In this document: piece after piece, positions 35,428 to 47,105 of the stretch | How the letters are laid out: each line of letters begins with the position of its first letter | Position numbering within the stretch: the stretch's first letter is position 1 | Source: Anisus vortex | Lineage: Eukaryota; Mollusca; Gastropoda; Planorbidae | Reading direction: 5' to 3' | Assembly (NCBI GenBank): GCA_949126835.1 | Contig: OX421506.1 | Coordinates: forward strand, 30,734,441-30,798,440 | DNA length: 64,000 nt | Notes under the pieces: generated by a model | What the model was told of the DNA's origin: nothing | Seen by the model: the letters and a program-made list of their open reading frames with translations, nothing else | Databases searched by the model: none | Translations under genes and position numbers: made by a program

Positions 35428-35882
35428 TGTAACGACTGTTAGTGTTGGTCAGTAGACCGTGACCGGTCATTACGACCAGGACTGTGTTGGGCACAGTCGT
35501 TTGATCAGTTTTGTACAAACACGGGTTATGAGAAGGGGAGAGAGAGGAGTGGAGAGAAAAACAAGAGCGAGTGTGTAACATGTAGAAGTAATCGTAGAGT
35601 GAAGACATAATTTGATGATGTTAGTGAGACTATGTTTTTGGATGTACAGTTATAATGACACTGTATAGAATTGATTTTCGGAACTATGGAATTAATGTTG
35701 AGAAGTGTTACTTGATGTCTCAAGAACTATTTTGTATGTATCGTGAATAAAATATATATGTCTAAGCATTGGAGTTGTATTCTGTGTATGAGGTGAAATA
35801 TATGAAGTGCATCCCATGTTTGTTGTGAGAGCTGTCTTGACGAGTGGAAATAATGTAACGTACAACACATGGGGATGTTACA
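35428..35882 (+). repeat. element D 5' LTR
   Basis: 455 bp, TGTAACGACTG...GGGATGTTACA, with AATAAA at 35746. It has about 14 nt (near 35571) that the 3' LTR lacks, plus a few substitutions. Confidence 0.92.
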
Positions 35883-35885
35883 TAA

Positions 35886-35898
35886 TGGTGTCAGAAGT
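35886..35898 (+). promoter_or_regulatory. element D primer-binding site
   Basis: TGGTGTCAGAAGT lies three bases after the 5' LTR. From memory of tRNA 3' ends it fits tRNA-Leu with one mismatch. It is the only clear primer site among the four LTR elements here. Confidence 0.65.
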
Positions 35899-36713
35899 AA
35901 AAGCGACATGTTACACGATGCGACACGTTGGAGTTCTCAACTGGAATTGCAGTCCTACTAATGGATATAGCAAGGTGAGCTGAAGAATATTTATAAACAT
36001 TATGATTTTTCATGACGGACGGGACTAAATGATTTATCACGTAAATATGAAAAAGAGTATCCAAAACATGAACAGTGCATTGAGCACGGAATAATTTTGT
36101 TAAAGTCAGTGACATTGGTGAACGACGTAAGAGTAAAAATAGTAATATTGCAATGGGAGTTGTACCATATGACAACAGAAACTGAACTGAAGTTGTGTTT
36201 ATGAACTCAATAATAGTTGTTACGGACTAAACATTTATGTTTATATGCACGCAACGTGGATTTAAAAGAGAACTATTAGTACCCTTGAATATAACAAGAA
36301 TTTAATTGGAGCTGTTCGATGTGGAAAGACTATAAACTTTGTTATATTGTTATCTTACATAATTCAAGATGGGAGATAAGTAATCATATGGACATTTATC
36401 GTGAATTGAAAGGAGGAGGAATCACGTGGAAATTTCAGATTTCACAATCGGATTAAGAACTGTTTAGCTTTACAAACTCTATTAGTATACCTTGTATTTT
36501 TTCAACTTGAAGGCACGTTTACACAGGTGATGATAGTGTTGCAGCCTTAATTTTGTTAAAATATATAATTAATTGTTTAGTTGTATAGTATTATGTTTGT
36601 AAATTGTTTATACATGTAATTATATATTTGCATTATTTGTTATTTTTTCATAAAGTGTTTAAATTTGTTGTTAATATTTATGTGTTAAACTTGTGATATA
36701 CTTTGTTTTGACA

Positions 36714-38301
36714 ATGGACAAATTTGAAAAATTTATGGAACTTGGAGGTAGATTGGGATATAAGGGTGAAGAATTGGAAAGTTGGATAGACAAAAAGATA
36801 ACAGAGGATGATGAAAGGGAACAGAGACTTTTTGAAAGAGAAACAAAAAAGAGAAGCAGAAGAGACTAAAAGAAAAGCAGAGGAGTTTGAAAAAAAAACT
36901 AAACGAAAAGCAGAAGAGGCTAAAAGAAAAACAGAAGAGGAAGAAAGAAAAATGAAAGACTTAAAGAAATTAGGAAGCATGAAGAAAAGATGGAAGAACT
37001 TAAACTGGAACAATTAAAACTCAGTCAAGGGACTATTACAGAAATGAAATCATGTAGAAGCAAAGAGGATACCATCAAAATGAAATATTTCAATCCAAAA
37101 GAGGAGAAAATTGAGAGTTACCTAATGATGTTTGAATGTCTGGCTACACAAAATAAGATTGCGAAAGAAAAGTGGGCAACGCTTATATTGTCCAAAGTGA
37201 CAGGTGAGGCAATAAATGTAATTTCATACATAAAAGAACATGAGAGGAACAATTACGACATTGTGAAAAGTAATCTGTTAACTCATTTTGGCCAAACAGA
37301 AGAAACATACAGGAAGAAATTCCAAGATATCATGTTAGAGAGAAACAAAGATCCCAAGGCATTAGTGCATGAAATCCATGCATTACTAATCAATTGGCTA
37401 GAAATAACAAAGATTGATGTACTCAATCCGCAGCAAATCTTAGAAATGTATGTGGTCAACAAAGTTCTAACCAATGCATCACAAAGTCTATTTACTTTTT
37501 TGAAAGAAAGAAAGATAAATAGTGAGGAAAAGCTGATAGTTGCGTTGTCCGATTTTAAGGATGCACATCCGCATGAGGATATGGACAATAGAACTAATAC
37601 TATTGCAGCGATGGCAAGTACTCGCTTTAATAACAATGGCACATGCAATAGTGGCTATTTTAATAACAGACATCATCGTAATGATAGCAAGAGATTTCTT
37701 AGTTTGCCTAATTACAATAAGAAAAGAAATATCATTTGTTGGAATTGCAACAGAATGGGGCATATACGGAGAAATTGCAGAAGTAAAGTTACACAAAAGC
37801 CAGTGGAAAGAACATCGCCAAATCAAAGTCCACAAAGACCAAGGAATGAAGAAAGAGGAAGACGAACTCAGAGACAAAACATTCAAGATGATCAGCAAAC
37901 AAAAAAGAAAGAGCAGGCTAGTGATAATGGTGAACGACATTATGTATCAACTATCCTGGATACACAGGGCAAGTTGAAGTTCTACCCAGCATATGTTAAT
38001 GGGAAGAAAACTCTATGTTTGAGAGATTCAGGATGTACTACTATTGTGATTGATGAGAAGCTAGTAGATGATACACACTACACAGACAAGCTCACAAACA
38101 TAAGAATGGCAAATCAGAAAGAAATTAGCTGCAGAACTGCAAAATTATTATAGATTCGCCATGGGTTACAGGAGAGGTGATTGCAACAGTTATGACAAAC
38201 GCAATATGTCCTCTGATTATAGGCAATATCCCGAGCTTGCCAGATGACTCAGAGCATTTATTTGAGCAATGGTTACAAAAGCAGGAGGAAAAAGAGTGCA
38301 A
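36714..38301 (+). pseudogene. element D Gag and protease
   Basis: Gag starts at the ATG at 36714 (MDKFEKFMELGGRLGYKG) and runs into a long Lys/Glu-rich coiled coil, where two frameshifts occur (near 36835 and 36950). The main open part (36990-38153, 387 codons) has the Gag core, a CCHC knuckle (CWNCNRMGHIRRNC) and a protease with LRDSGCTTIVID as the catalytic Asp-Ser-Gly. A one-base shift at an A/T-run near 38142 moves the rest of the protease to another frame (WVTGEVIATV, PLIIGNIPSLPDD). That frame is cut by the LINE at 38302. Gag would package RNA and the protease would process the polyprotein, but this copy cannot make a full product. Confidence 0.88.
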
Positions 38302-38650
38302 CAGTGTGTTTTTGAGTTCTCTACTTGGAGTGTTTTATATATTTATATGTCTTCTATTTTCACTTAAGAGTGTTAATTTTTATACCAGTGGATTCGTGGA
38401 AATTTTCTCTTGACAATAGTGTAATTTTTTTAGTGTTTCTGGATAAGTCTAATGAGTGATGACTTAATTTACCTTCTAATTAATCTATTAATACTGTAAA
38501 ACAGGACTGAGCTTTTTCATTAAACTGGTCTCAACTGGTCTGAATGTTTACCCGTTCCGCTCCAGTAAACCGGTGTTTACAAACATTCCTGACGACACAC
38601 TATTTCTATTGTGTGTTGTATTTATTTTGATCTTTCTAAGTACTTTTAAA

Positions 38651-41600
38651 ATGAATCAAAGCTTTCTACGTAGTATTGGGAAAATATGCTCGGATCGCCA
38701 TACCCGTGTCGATAACAAAGTTTTTCAAATGATTCGTTCTCTTGGCATAGGGCGTCGACCACCAACGAGACGCGGGACTAGGGCTGGACGTCTTCATCGC
38801 ATTACACCTGTAATCCCCGATGTTAACGAACAAGTCACCTACCATCATGATGTGCCTATTTCTGTAAGCTCGCCCCAAACGTCTACCAGGCACCATCGTT
38901 CCCATCACGCCCATTTTTCTTGTTGTCTTTCACTCCAAAAACACATAAAGATTATGCACCTAAATGCTCAGTCATGCGGCAACAAGACCCTCGAGCTGGC
39001 CGAGACAATAGTGGACGATAATTTCGATATAGTGCTCTTGAGTGAAACATGGTTCAGGGAGGAAGGTGACGAGCCTAGGATTTCCGAATTGACACCAAAA
39101 GGCTTTATATCGCTGAATATTCCTCGCCTGATAGGCGAAGGCGGAGGTTTAATCGTAATATATAAAGATTGTCTAATTAAAAATGTAACTACCCATCCAA
39201 ACCGTGCATCATTCATAACCTTTGACATGTGCGAAGTCCGACTAAACCTCAGCGGTAGAACGATAACTATCGTCTTCCTCTATCGACCACCACCGAGCAA
39301 GAAAAATAAACTCACACCCAGTAAGTTTATTCAAGAATTTCAAGATCTGTTAGATCTTTATATTTATACCAGAGACCTCTTTGTTATCGGTGATGTCAAC
39401 TTACATTTCGACAGTAGCAAAGAAATATATGTGGAGAAGTTAAGGAAAGCCCTCCTGGATCGAAATCTGGAACAGACTGTGTCTGTCCCTACACATGTTA
39501 AGGGTCATACCCTTGATTGGATAATAACAAACGCACGTGATCTCATAAATGACCTTAACGTGATCGATCGGGGAATCTCTGATCACTTCCTCATATCTGT
39601 TGAGCTATGCCTATTAAAGCCTAAAAAGCAGTTGAGGAAAGTCAAATCCAGAAAGATGAAAGACATTAACATTTCTAATTTTAGGTCTGATATTAGTGCC
39701 TTGTTGCGGCAGTCAGGTTCGACGGATTTATACACTCACTATATCACCTGCCTAAGAAAGCTGCTAGACATTCATGCTCCTCTGACAACCCGATTAGTCT
39801 CCGATCGATTATCGGCTCCATGGATGTCAAATAAGATCAAGGTAGCGAAAAAGCTGCGCCGTCAGGCTGAGAGAAAATACAAGCAAACCGGTCTAACAGT
39901 GCACCGACACTTGTATACACAAAAGAAAAACCATGTCAATCGTCTCATTCGAGATGCTAAAACATTGCATCTTCGCAATAAGATTGAGAGCGCGGACTCA
40001 TCTCGGGTGCTGTTTAAAATAACTACAGAGATGTTGGGTGGTGCAGGTAAACCTGTACTACCTTGTTTCATTCCCCCTGCCGACCTCCCTGACTCCTTTA
40101 ATCAATTTTTCACAGACAGGATCAAGAAAATTAGGGAAGACCTACACAATCAAACAAGTCTGCTCCACAATGATCCAGTCTTCCAGGGTTCTCACCTCAG
40201 TGAGTTTCACTCAGTATCTGAAGCATCTGTGAAGGAAATTATTAGTAAGATGCCTAAAACGTCTTGCGAACTCGATCCCATCCCTGTCTCCCTCTTCAAT
40301 GATTGTATCAACGAACTAATACCTTCGATCACTACGATGATGAATGCTTCATTAGCTTCAGGTATTGTGCCCCAATCAATGAAAAATGCACTGGTTAAGC
40401 CCCTCTTAAAGAAGCCTAGCCTCGATCCTGAGTGCTTAAAAAACTATCGGCCTGTATCCAACCTTCCATTCCTTTCGAAAGTCTTGGAGCGCATTGTGCT
40501 AAAACAGTTATTGCCTCACTTGGAGCAGCATAGCCTCTTGGAGAAGTTTCAGTCCGCCTATCGAAAGAGTCATAGCACGGAGACGGCATTGGTCAAGGTT
40601 GTCAACGACCTACTATGCACATCGGACACGGGTCATGTGTCTATTCTGGCAATGCTCGACCTGTCTGCCGCTTTTGACACTCTTGACCATGAGATCCTGA
40701 TTGACAGGCTTGCAACCACATTTGGCTGCTCAGGCTGTGTTCTTCGTTGGTTTAGGTCATACCTGTCTGAGCGCACTCAAAGTGTTGCTATAGATGAGTT
40801 CCTCTCGGCACCTTCAACGCTGAAATATGGAGTGCCCCAAGGATCTGTTCTAGGACCAGTGATGTTTGCAATGTACGTGTATCCACTCGGCCAGGTCATC
40901 AAACCGTTCGAAATTTCGTATCACTTCTACGCCGATGACACGCAACTGTACGATCATGCGTTCCCTCTTGATGCCCCTAGACTCGCTGCAAAGGTCAGTA
41001 GTGCAATCGCCAACGTCTATTCGTGGTCGGGGAGAAATGGGCTTAAAATGAATGAGGAAAAAACAGAGATAATCCGAATTGGAACCAAGAGAAATTTAGT
41101 CAAATTCACCGGTTCAGAATCCATCACCGTGATAAACTGCCAGGTGCCTTTTGTTAACAAAGTGAAGAATCTTGGTGTTTTACTGGATCCCACGCTGTCT
41201 TTCGACCAACATATATCTCATATGTGCAGATGTCTATATCTACAGTTGCGTAGACTGGGCCAAATACGTCCCTATTTGTCCACTGACTCTGCAAAGACAC
41301 TGGCAGTCGCTCTGATACTTTCCCGTATCGACTATTGTAACTCCCTGCTAGTCGGCCTGCCCGAAGACAAAATCGCCAGGCTACAGAGAATACAGACCAG
41401 TACTGCGCGCTTGGTCATGCGCAAATCAAGGCGAGACTCGGGAACCGCCCTTCTTCGCTCGCTCCATTGGCTCCCCGTGAAAGCCAGAATTGAGTATAAA
41501 GTGGCGCTACTTTGCCATCAGTGCATTTTTAATAACGAGTTTCCGTCCTATCTCAAAGAACTCATCACACCATATGTCCCTCAAAGAACACTTCGTTCTG

Positions 41601-41779
41601 CCAACTCATCGCTTCTGGAAGAGCCCCGTTTCTCTCTGACGACCGTTGGCCTTAGAGCCTTCTCAGTATCCGGTCCGAAGGTGTGGAATCTACTTCCCAT
41701 TCAACTCAGACAAACAAGCTCCATTGATTCCTTCAAAAAGAACTTAAAAACTCATTATTTCAATATTTATCTTAATTAA
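38651..41779 (+). CDS. LINE endonuclease-reverse transcriptase, uninterrupted
   Basis: The ORF is open from 38573 (a GTG frame start) to the stop at 41779. The first in-frame ATG at 38651 gives 1042 residues. After a basic N-terminal region, an apurinic-type endonuclease domain (about 97-330) shows HLNAQSCGN, LLSETWF (catalytic Glu), GDVNLHFD, and GISDHFLI with the Ser-Asp-His end. RT follows (about 560-820) with YRPVSNLPFLSKVLERIV, QSAYRKSHSTETAL, MLDLSAAFDTLDH (catalytic Asp), GVPQGSVLGP, and HFYADDTQLY with the catalytic Asp pair near residue 760. A C-terminal region ends in GPKVWNLLPIQLRQ and FKKNLKTHYF, typical of CR1/L2. No separate ORF1 is seen. The protein would nick target DNA and prime reverse transcription from it. 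All visible catalytic residues are intact, so this copy may still be competent if transcribed. Confidence 0.9.
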   Translation: MNQSFLRSIGKICSDRHTRVDNKVFQMIRSLGIGRRPPTRRGTRAGRLHRITPVIPDVNEQVTYHHDVPISVSSPQTSTRHHRSHHAHFSCCLSLQKHIKIMHLNAQSCGNKTLELAETIVDDNFDIVLLSETWFREEGDEPRISELTPKGFISLNIPRLIGEGGGLIVIYKDCLIKNVTTHPNRASFITFDMCEVRLNLSGRTITIVFLYRPPPSKKNKLTPSKFIQEFQDLLDLYIYTRDLFVIGDVNLHFDSSKEIYVEKLRKALLDRNLEQTVSVPTHVKGHTLDWIITNARDLINDLNVIDRGISDHFLISVELCLLKPKKQLRKVKSRKMKDINISNFRSDISALLRQSGSTDLYTHYITCLRKLLDIHAPLTTRLVSDRLSAPWMSNKIKVAKKLRRQAERKYKQTGLTVHRHLYTQKKNHVNRLIRDAKTLHLRNKIESADSSRVLFKITTEMLGGAGKPVLPCFIPPADLPDSFNQFFTDRIKKIREDLHNQTSLLHNDPVFQGSHLSEFHSVSEASVKEIISKMPKTSCELDPIPVSLFNDCINELIPSITTMMNASLASGIVPQSMKNALVKPLLKKPSLDPECLKNYRPVSNLPFLSKVLERIVLKQLLPHLEQHSLLEKFQSAYRKSHSTETALVKVVNDLLCTSDTGHVSILAMLDLSAAFDTLDHEILIDRLATTFGCSGCVLRWFRSYLSERTQSVAIDEFLSAPSTLKYGVPQGSVLGPVMFAMYVYPLGQVIKPFEISYHFYADDTQLYDHAFPLDAPRLAAKVSSAIANVYSWSGRNGLKMNEEKTEIIRIGTKRNLVKFTGSESITVINCQVPFVNKVKNLGVLLDPTLSFDQHISHMCRCLYLQLRRLGQIRPYLSTDSAKTLAVALILSRIDYCNSLLVGLPEDKIARLQRIQTSTARLVMRKSRRDSGTALLRSLHWLPVKARIEYKVALLCHQCIFNNEFPSYLKELITPYVPQRTLRSANSSLLEEPRFSLTTVGLRAFSVSGPKVWNLLPIQLRQTSSIDSFKKNLKTHYFNIYLN

Positions 41780-41976
41780 CAAGCTTTGAGCCCTACTGTC
41801 TTACTTATATGTTAGGTCGGTTATCTTGTTTTGGTTTGATTTGTTCCATGTTTGTAAAGTTTTGAATCATTATTTAGTTTTTTATCTCTTAGCCTATAGA
41901 TTGTATCTGTGTTCTGAGTTGTATGTTAAATGCGCTCTGAGCTTGCATTATGCTTGTTGGTAGCGCTATACAAATG

Positions 41977-41977
<1 letters not shown>

Positions 41978-42011
<34 letters not shown>
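41978..42011 (+). repeat. (ATT)n tail of the LINE
   Basis: About eleven ATT units at the LINE 3' end. The second copy ends in the same way at 57719-57745. Confidence 0.9.
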
Positions 42012-42014
<3 letters not shown>

Positions 42015-44840
42015 GCAGTATATGTTGCAATGACTAGAGCAAGAACTCAGGAGAGTGAAAAAGAAACACAAGTATCAAGCACAAAAGAAATATTAGAGAT
42101 CAAAGAGGATATCACTAGAGAGAAGTTAATTGATATGCAAACAAAGGATACCAGTTTGGATAAGATTAGACAGAGAATTGATCAGAAGCAAGCCAATTAT
42201 AGGGGACATACATTCTATTATGTAAATGAAGTACTAACGAGAAATTTTCAAAACAAAAAGGGCACTTATAACCAAATTGTGGTACCTACAGAATTGAGAG
42301 ACATTGTTTTGCGTGCGGCTCATGACAGTCCATTGGCAGGGCATATGAGTGTACGGAAAACGTATCAAAGGGTAGCACAAAATTTCTTTTGGCCCAATAT
42401 AAGAAAGGACATCAAAAGTCATATAAGCCGATGCAAATTGTGTATTACTAAAAACCCTATGCACGGTAAACACAGAGCACCTATTCAACCTACAGATAAA
42501 GTTGGGAGACCAGTCGAGAAAATAGCGATAGATATCGTCGGACCAATGGGCCATACCTCAAGTGAAGGACATAAATATATACTTACTGTTATTGATACTG
42601 CTACCAGATGGCCAGAGGCTATACCTCTGCGCAATGTGACATCGGAGAAACTTTGCACAGCTCTACTAGATATATTTAGTAGATACGGATTCCCAGATAT
42701 AATATTATCTGACAATGGTACACTGTTCACATCTCATATCACCAATGCCATAACAAGACTATTGGGTATAACGCAAGTATACTCAACCATATATAGACCG
42801 CAAGCAAATGGGATGAACGAGAGATGGAACAAGACATTGAAGATCATGTTAGCTAAGGCGAGTAATGATCATCCGAGCAACTGGAACAAATTCATTCCCA
42901 TTATATTGTTCGCATATAGGGAAGTGAGACAAGATTCTACAGGATTTTCCCCTTTTGAATTGATGTATGGTGCAAATCCTAGAGGACCACTATCCATATT
43001 CAAAGGAAGAATGTTAGGACAGAGAGTGGCAGAGGATGACTCGTTTGAAGTTGTGACAGAGGTGAGGGAGAGAATACTGTATGGAATACAAAACGCACAG
43101 GAGAATGCAGACAGAGAAGCTAAGAGGCAAATGAATATAAAGAACGCTAACAGATGCTTACGGACTTTGAGGGAAGGTGACCAGGTATATGTGGGTCTTC
43201 CAAAGAATAGAAGTGAGACAGTATGGGAAGGACCATACATTGTCATAAAGAAGGTCAATAAAGTTGACTATATAGTTAACATGAAGGGAAATACAAAAGT
43301 GTTACATATTGATCTATTGAGAAAATATGATGACAAACCCGAGAGGTTAACAAAAGTAACAGAAGAAATGAAAACAACTGTGGACAAATATACCACAAAT
43401 GAAGGAGTGAATGGACAAGTCCAACTACTACAAGAAGTAAGAACAGTAGCTACAGTGGTACAACTAGACAATGACATCAATAATAGAAATATAGTACCTG
43501 TTAAATATGAAGGGCAATTGAGAAACTTGATGAAGGAACTCAGAGATGTCATAACAAATGAAATTGGTCACACTGATAGGATACAACATAGAATTGAAAT
43601 CATCAGAGATACCAATTTGAAACAAAAGCAATATCCAATACCATATGCATACAGAGAAAGTGTCAAGAAAGAACTGGATCAATTGATCAAGACCAAGAAA
43701 ATTAGACGATCAAATGCTTCATTTGCATCACCGGTAGTGGTAGTTAGGAAAAAGTCGGGACAAATCAGATTATGTTGTGATTTCAGAGAACTGAATAAAG
43801 TCACAAAGGTTGATGCAGAGCCGATTAGAGATACCAGAGAACTTTTAGAGGAAATAGGTTCTTCTGAAATATATACACATTTTGATCTCAATCGTGGTTT
43901 TTGGCAGATAGCCATGGAAGAAAGTTCAATTTCTTATACAGCTTTCGCAACAGACGAAGGACTTTTTGAATGGACGGTAATGCCATTCGGATTGGTAAAC
44001 TCTACAGCTACGTTCTCACGATTTATTAGAGAAATGTTAGCAGGCGTTCCAAATGTGGTACATTTTGTTGATGATATCTGTATTCATACAAAGGACTGGA
44101 AATCTCATATTGCTACAGTTAAAGAAGTATTAACAAGGCTGAGACAATATGGTGTCACTATTGCACCAGAGAAACTAAAGTTTGCACAGAGTAGCATTGA
44201 TTTCCTAGGCTTCAGAGTAGGAAACAGTAAAATACAACCAACTGATATAAACAGAGACAAGATACTAAACATTAAGATACCAAAATCTCAGAAAGAAGTC
44301 AAAGGCATACTTGGTTTATGCAACTTCTACAGTACTTTTATAGCCAATTTTGCTGACATCACTGCACCACTGAGAATACTAATAACCAAAGATAAAAAGA
44401 AACATATAGAATGGGCGTCAGAACTTGTTACAGATGCCTCAAACATAGCTTTGGGTGCTTGTTTGATGCAGGAAGTAGAGAATGTATTGAAACCAATTCT
44501 ATATCTCAGTAGAGCTTTAACCAAGTGTGAGGTTAATTACTCAACAATTTAAAAAGAATGTTTAGCAGTGGTTTGGGCTTTGACCAAATTGCAAAAGTAC
44601 TTACTAGGAAAGAAATTTACGTTACTCACTGACCATCAACCGCTAATGGCTTTGAATAAGAAGAGAATTGCAAATAGCAAAATAAATAGATGGTTCCTGA
44701 TTTTGCTAGACTATCAGTTTGAAATAAAACCAATTAAAGGCAAAGATAACATTGTGGCAGATTTCTTATCAAGACAGATTGAATATAATCAGAGCTATGA
44801 GACTGACAATGACTTAAAACATATAAGCCAGAAATTGTGA
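42012..44840 (+). pseudogene. element D integrase, RT and RNase H
   Basis: The frame is open from the LINE junction to 44552 (an 840-residue ORF from the ATG at 42030). Integrase comes first: an HHCC finger (His 98, His 105, Cys 135, Cys 138) and the catalytic triad Asp 168 (IAIDIVG), Asp 228 (ILSDNGT), Glu 264 (NGMNERW). An SPFELMYGANPRGPL region and a GPYIV C-terminal domain follow. RT comes next, with QIRLCCDFRELNK, HFDLNRGFWQ, VMPFGLVNS and FVDDICIH (catalytic pair near residue 680). RNase H begins with VTDASNIALGACL and is cut by TAA at 44550-44552, where Glu is expected. It resumes as ECLAVVWALTKLQKYL, LTDHQPL and IKGKDNIVADFLSRQ to 44838. Apart from that stop, pol is remarkably intact. 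Confidence 0.92.
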
Positions 44841-44950
44841 AATACTATATATTTAATAATGAATATTTTTTTAGTTTTTGGTAGACTGTTTATTTTATGT
44901 TTTACTAAAAAAATTTGGTGTTCAAATTTTTTTGATGAGGAGAAGGGGCG

Positions 44951-45390
44951 TGTAACGACTGTTAGTGTTGGTCAGTAGACCGTGACCGGTCATTACGACT
45001 AGGACTGTGTTGGGCACAGTCGTTTGGTCAGTTTTGTACAAACACGGGTTATGAGAAGGGGAGAGAGAGGAGTGGAGAGAAAAACAAGAGCGAGAAGTAA
45101 TCGTAGAGTGAAGACATATTTTGATGATGTTAGTGAGACTATGTTTTTGGATGTACAGTTATAATGACACTGTATAGAATTGATTTTCGGAACTATGGAA
45201 TTAATGTTGAGAAGTGTTACTTGATGTCTCAAGAACTATTTTGTATGTATGTGAATAAAATATATATGTCTAAGCATTGGAGTTGTATTCTGTGTATGAG
45301 GTGAAATATATGAAGTGCATCCCATGTTTGTTGTGAGAGCTGTCTTGACGAAAGGAAATAATGTAACGTACAACACATGGGGATGTTACA
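44951..45390 (+). repeat. element D 3' LTR
   Basis: 440 bp, the partner of 35428-35882. It is preceded by the purine tract GATGAGGAGAAGGGGCG and followed by the target duplication GTTCC. Confidence 0.92.
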
Positions 45391-45395
45391 GTTCC

Positions 45396-45910
45396 TACTT
45401 AAAATATTCTCTGTAGTAGGACGTGCCTGTTTATTTAACTTATGCATTAAGTTATTAACACAAAAGACAAGGTTAAGGTTGCTGAAACACGATTCATTTA
45501 CAAGCCGAGTTTATTCCTGAACAGTATCTGCTATTGCAAACAATAGATAGCTCATGTATGCCCGCGAAAGTTATTAATAATTATTCCGAGAACTCGAGCT
45601 GTCTATTAAATGCACGCTATTCATTGGATAGAAGCAACGGGTGGCTGTGACGTCATATTCACTCTCTTAAATTTTGGCCGGGGAATATATTAGCCTAGAG
45701 CCCAAGCTTTGCCGGCAGACGATAGCAACCTTCTGACTAGACATGTCGCATTAAATATTGTTTCTTTGTATTCATTGAAATCACACAGTTTTTACTTGTT
45801 GAATAAAAGTTTCTACAAAATTTACAAGCCAAGAAGTTTGTCTTGAATTGAAAGTTGTTGTTTGAAGTTAATTTGGAATAAAAACTAGATCGACCAACTT
45901 GAGGACTTGC
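45396..45910. other. non-coding stretch, possible promoter-like sites
   Basis: A TGACGTCA palindrome and an ATTGG motif lie near 45630-45655, and an AATAAA near 45803. These could belong to an old LTR or promoter, but no ends or coding sequence confirm it. Confidence 0.25.
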
Positions 45911-46320
45911 TGCAAAACCAGGGCTGTGAATTCGGAGTCGGAGTCGAGGAGTCGGAGTCGGAGGAAATTTGGGTACCTGGAGTCGGAGTCGGCAAATAAT
46001 GAACCGATTCCGACTCCTACTAAATTAAGATTGGAAAAAGACATGGCTTCATTTATTTTAAACAACCGATCAATAGGCCTACAGAAATGAGTGATATGAG
46101 AAAGTACAATTTTAATATCTGTTTCTTCCTCTAAGTCCCCATCCCTACTCAAGATCATATCTCTATTGTCAGACTATAGCCGGTCGACACACAAAAAAGT
46201 CTTTTGAACTAATTTGAACGTCATATAGACTGCTCGGCGCCGGTATTGATGATGCTATTAAACTGCCCAAATTACTAATTACCATTCACATTGTTTGTAA
46301 TGATTTCAAATGCTAGGAAA

Positions 46321-46498
46321 CAGTGGCGTAGCTAGGAGAGGGGGTCCGAATTCGAAAGTCCCACCGGGCCCCTACTTGAGGGCCCCCCCCCCCAAAGTAG
46401 TGTCCGAATTGTTTTTTTCTTATGTCATAATGTCAAAATGCAGGTGCCCCTAAAGAGGCCAAGCCCCCCGGGCTCCCAAATCCCTAACAACGGCACTG
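46321..46498. mobile_element. hAT-type MITE, 178 bp
   Basis: It begins CAGTGGCGTAGCTAGG and ends CCCTAACAACGGCACTG, an imperfect inverted pair. The flanks carry an 8-bp duplication with one mismatch (CTAGGAAA and CTAGGACA). The interior is GC-rich with poly-C and no ORF. Confidence 0.85.
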
Positions 46499-46756
46499 CT
46501 AGGACAAGGCACGCGCGGTTTTCTCGGACTGCTAAACACTGCCTTAGTAGGCTATAGACCTAGGCCATGGGTCCTAAATAAAACGCATCTTAAAGCTACT
46601 AGTATACAAGCATACCTTTATTAGAGGCCTAGAGAGGCTTTTACACATTTACGATTCTTACCATAATGTAATTTGCCTTCAATAGGTATACAAAAAAATG
46701 CCGCTTTACGACTTATAAATGAGCTACGCACGCAACGCACAATTAGGAGCGGCAAT

Positions 46757-47066
46757 CAGTGGCGTATTTAGGCATGTTCCACATGTTCCATTAGAAGAGG
46801 GGCCCCCACACATCCCAAAAAGAAATTTTTGAGTGACATCCCCATATTGTGTTGAAAATGTAAAATAAAATTCATTTATTCCCATACAATTTAAAGCACC
46901 CAAGTTCAAACAAGCTACGTCCAACATAAAATGTATGATTTTACAGAATGTAAAATGAATTAACGGCCCTTTCTGAGGTAGGCCCTATGTGTACGGCAGG
47001 GTGAGACCACGAGGGGCCCCACATAAATTTGGGAACAGGGCCCCCACAATCCTAAATACGGCCCTG
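46757..47066. mobile_element. hAT-type MITE, 310 bp
   Basis: The ends CAGTGGCGTATTTAGG and CCTAAATACGGCCCTG are inverted, 14 of 16 matching. The flanking 8-bp duplication is GCGGCAAT and GTGGCAAT. It is the same family as 58434-58698, sharing GGGGCCCCCAC and CATAAATTTGG segments. Confidence 0.88.
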
Positions 47067-47105
47067 GTGGCAATATTTATACTTTTCATAGTGTTGTGTT
47101 CTACT

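Larger units (their letters stand above)
38302..42011 (+). mobile_element. CR1/L2-like LINE inserted in element D
   Basis: A non-LTR element of about 3.7 kb: a 5' region of about 350 nt, one long ORF and a 3' UTR ending in an (ATT)n run (41978-42011). The left edge is set by where similarity to the second copy (54097-57745) begins. Only a possible 3-nt target duplication (AAC) is seen. It interrupts the gypsy polyprotein between protease and integrase, so it is younger than element D. Confidence 0.88.
35428..45390 (+). mobile_element. element D: Gmr1-type gypsy element split by a LINE
   Basis: The LTRs (35428-35882 and 44951-45390) are flanked by a perfect 5-bp duplication GTTCC (35423-35427 and 45391-45395). 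A tRNA primer site follows the 5' LTR and a purine tract (GAGGAGAAGGGG) precedes the 3' LTR. Coding order is Gag, protease, integrase, RT, RNase H, with integrase before RT. A 3.7-kb LINE (38302-42011) sits between protease and integrase. Gag frameshifts and a stop in RNase H make it non-functional. Confidence 0.93.

Noticed and set aside
37540..37977. 145-codon plus ORF overlapping Gag of element D
   Set aside because: Shadow frame; the Gag frame carries the CCHC knuckle and protease.
38130..38160. Programmed -1 frameshift in element D protease
   Set aside because: The frame changes at GCAAAATTATTATAG, but there is no canonical slippery heptamer and the shift lies after the protease active site. 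A simple indel is more likely.
45911..46090. 63-codon ORF of Ser-Glu repeats
   Set aside because: It comes from the GAGTCG repeats at the end of a hAT element.
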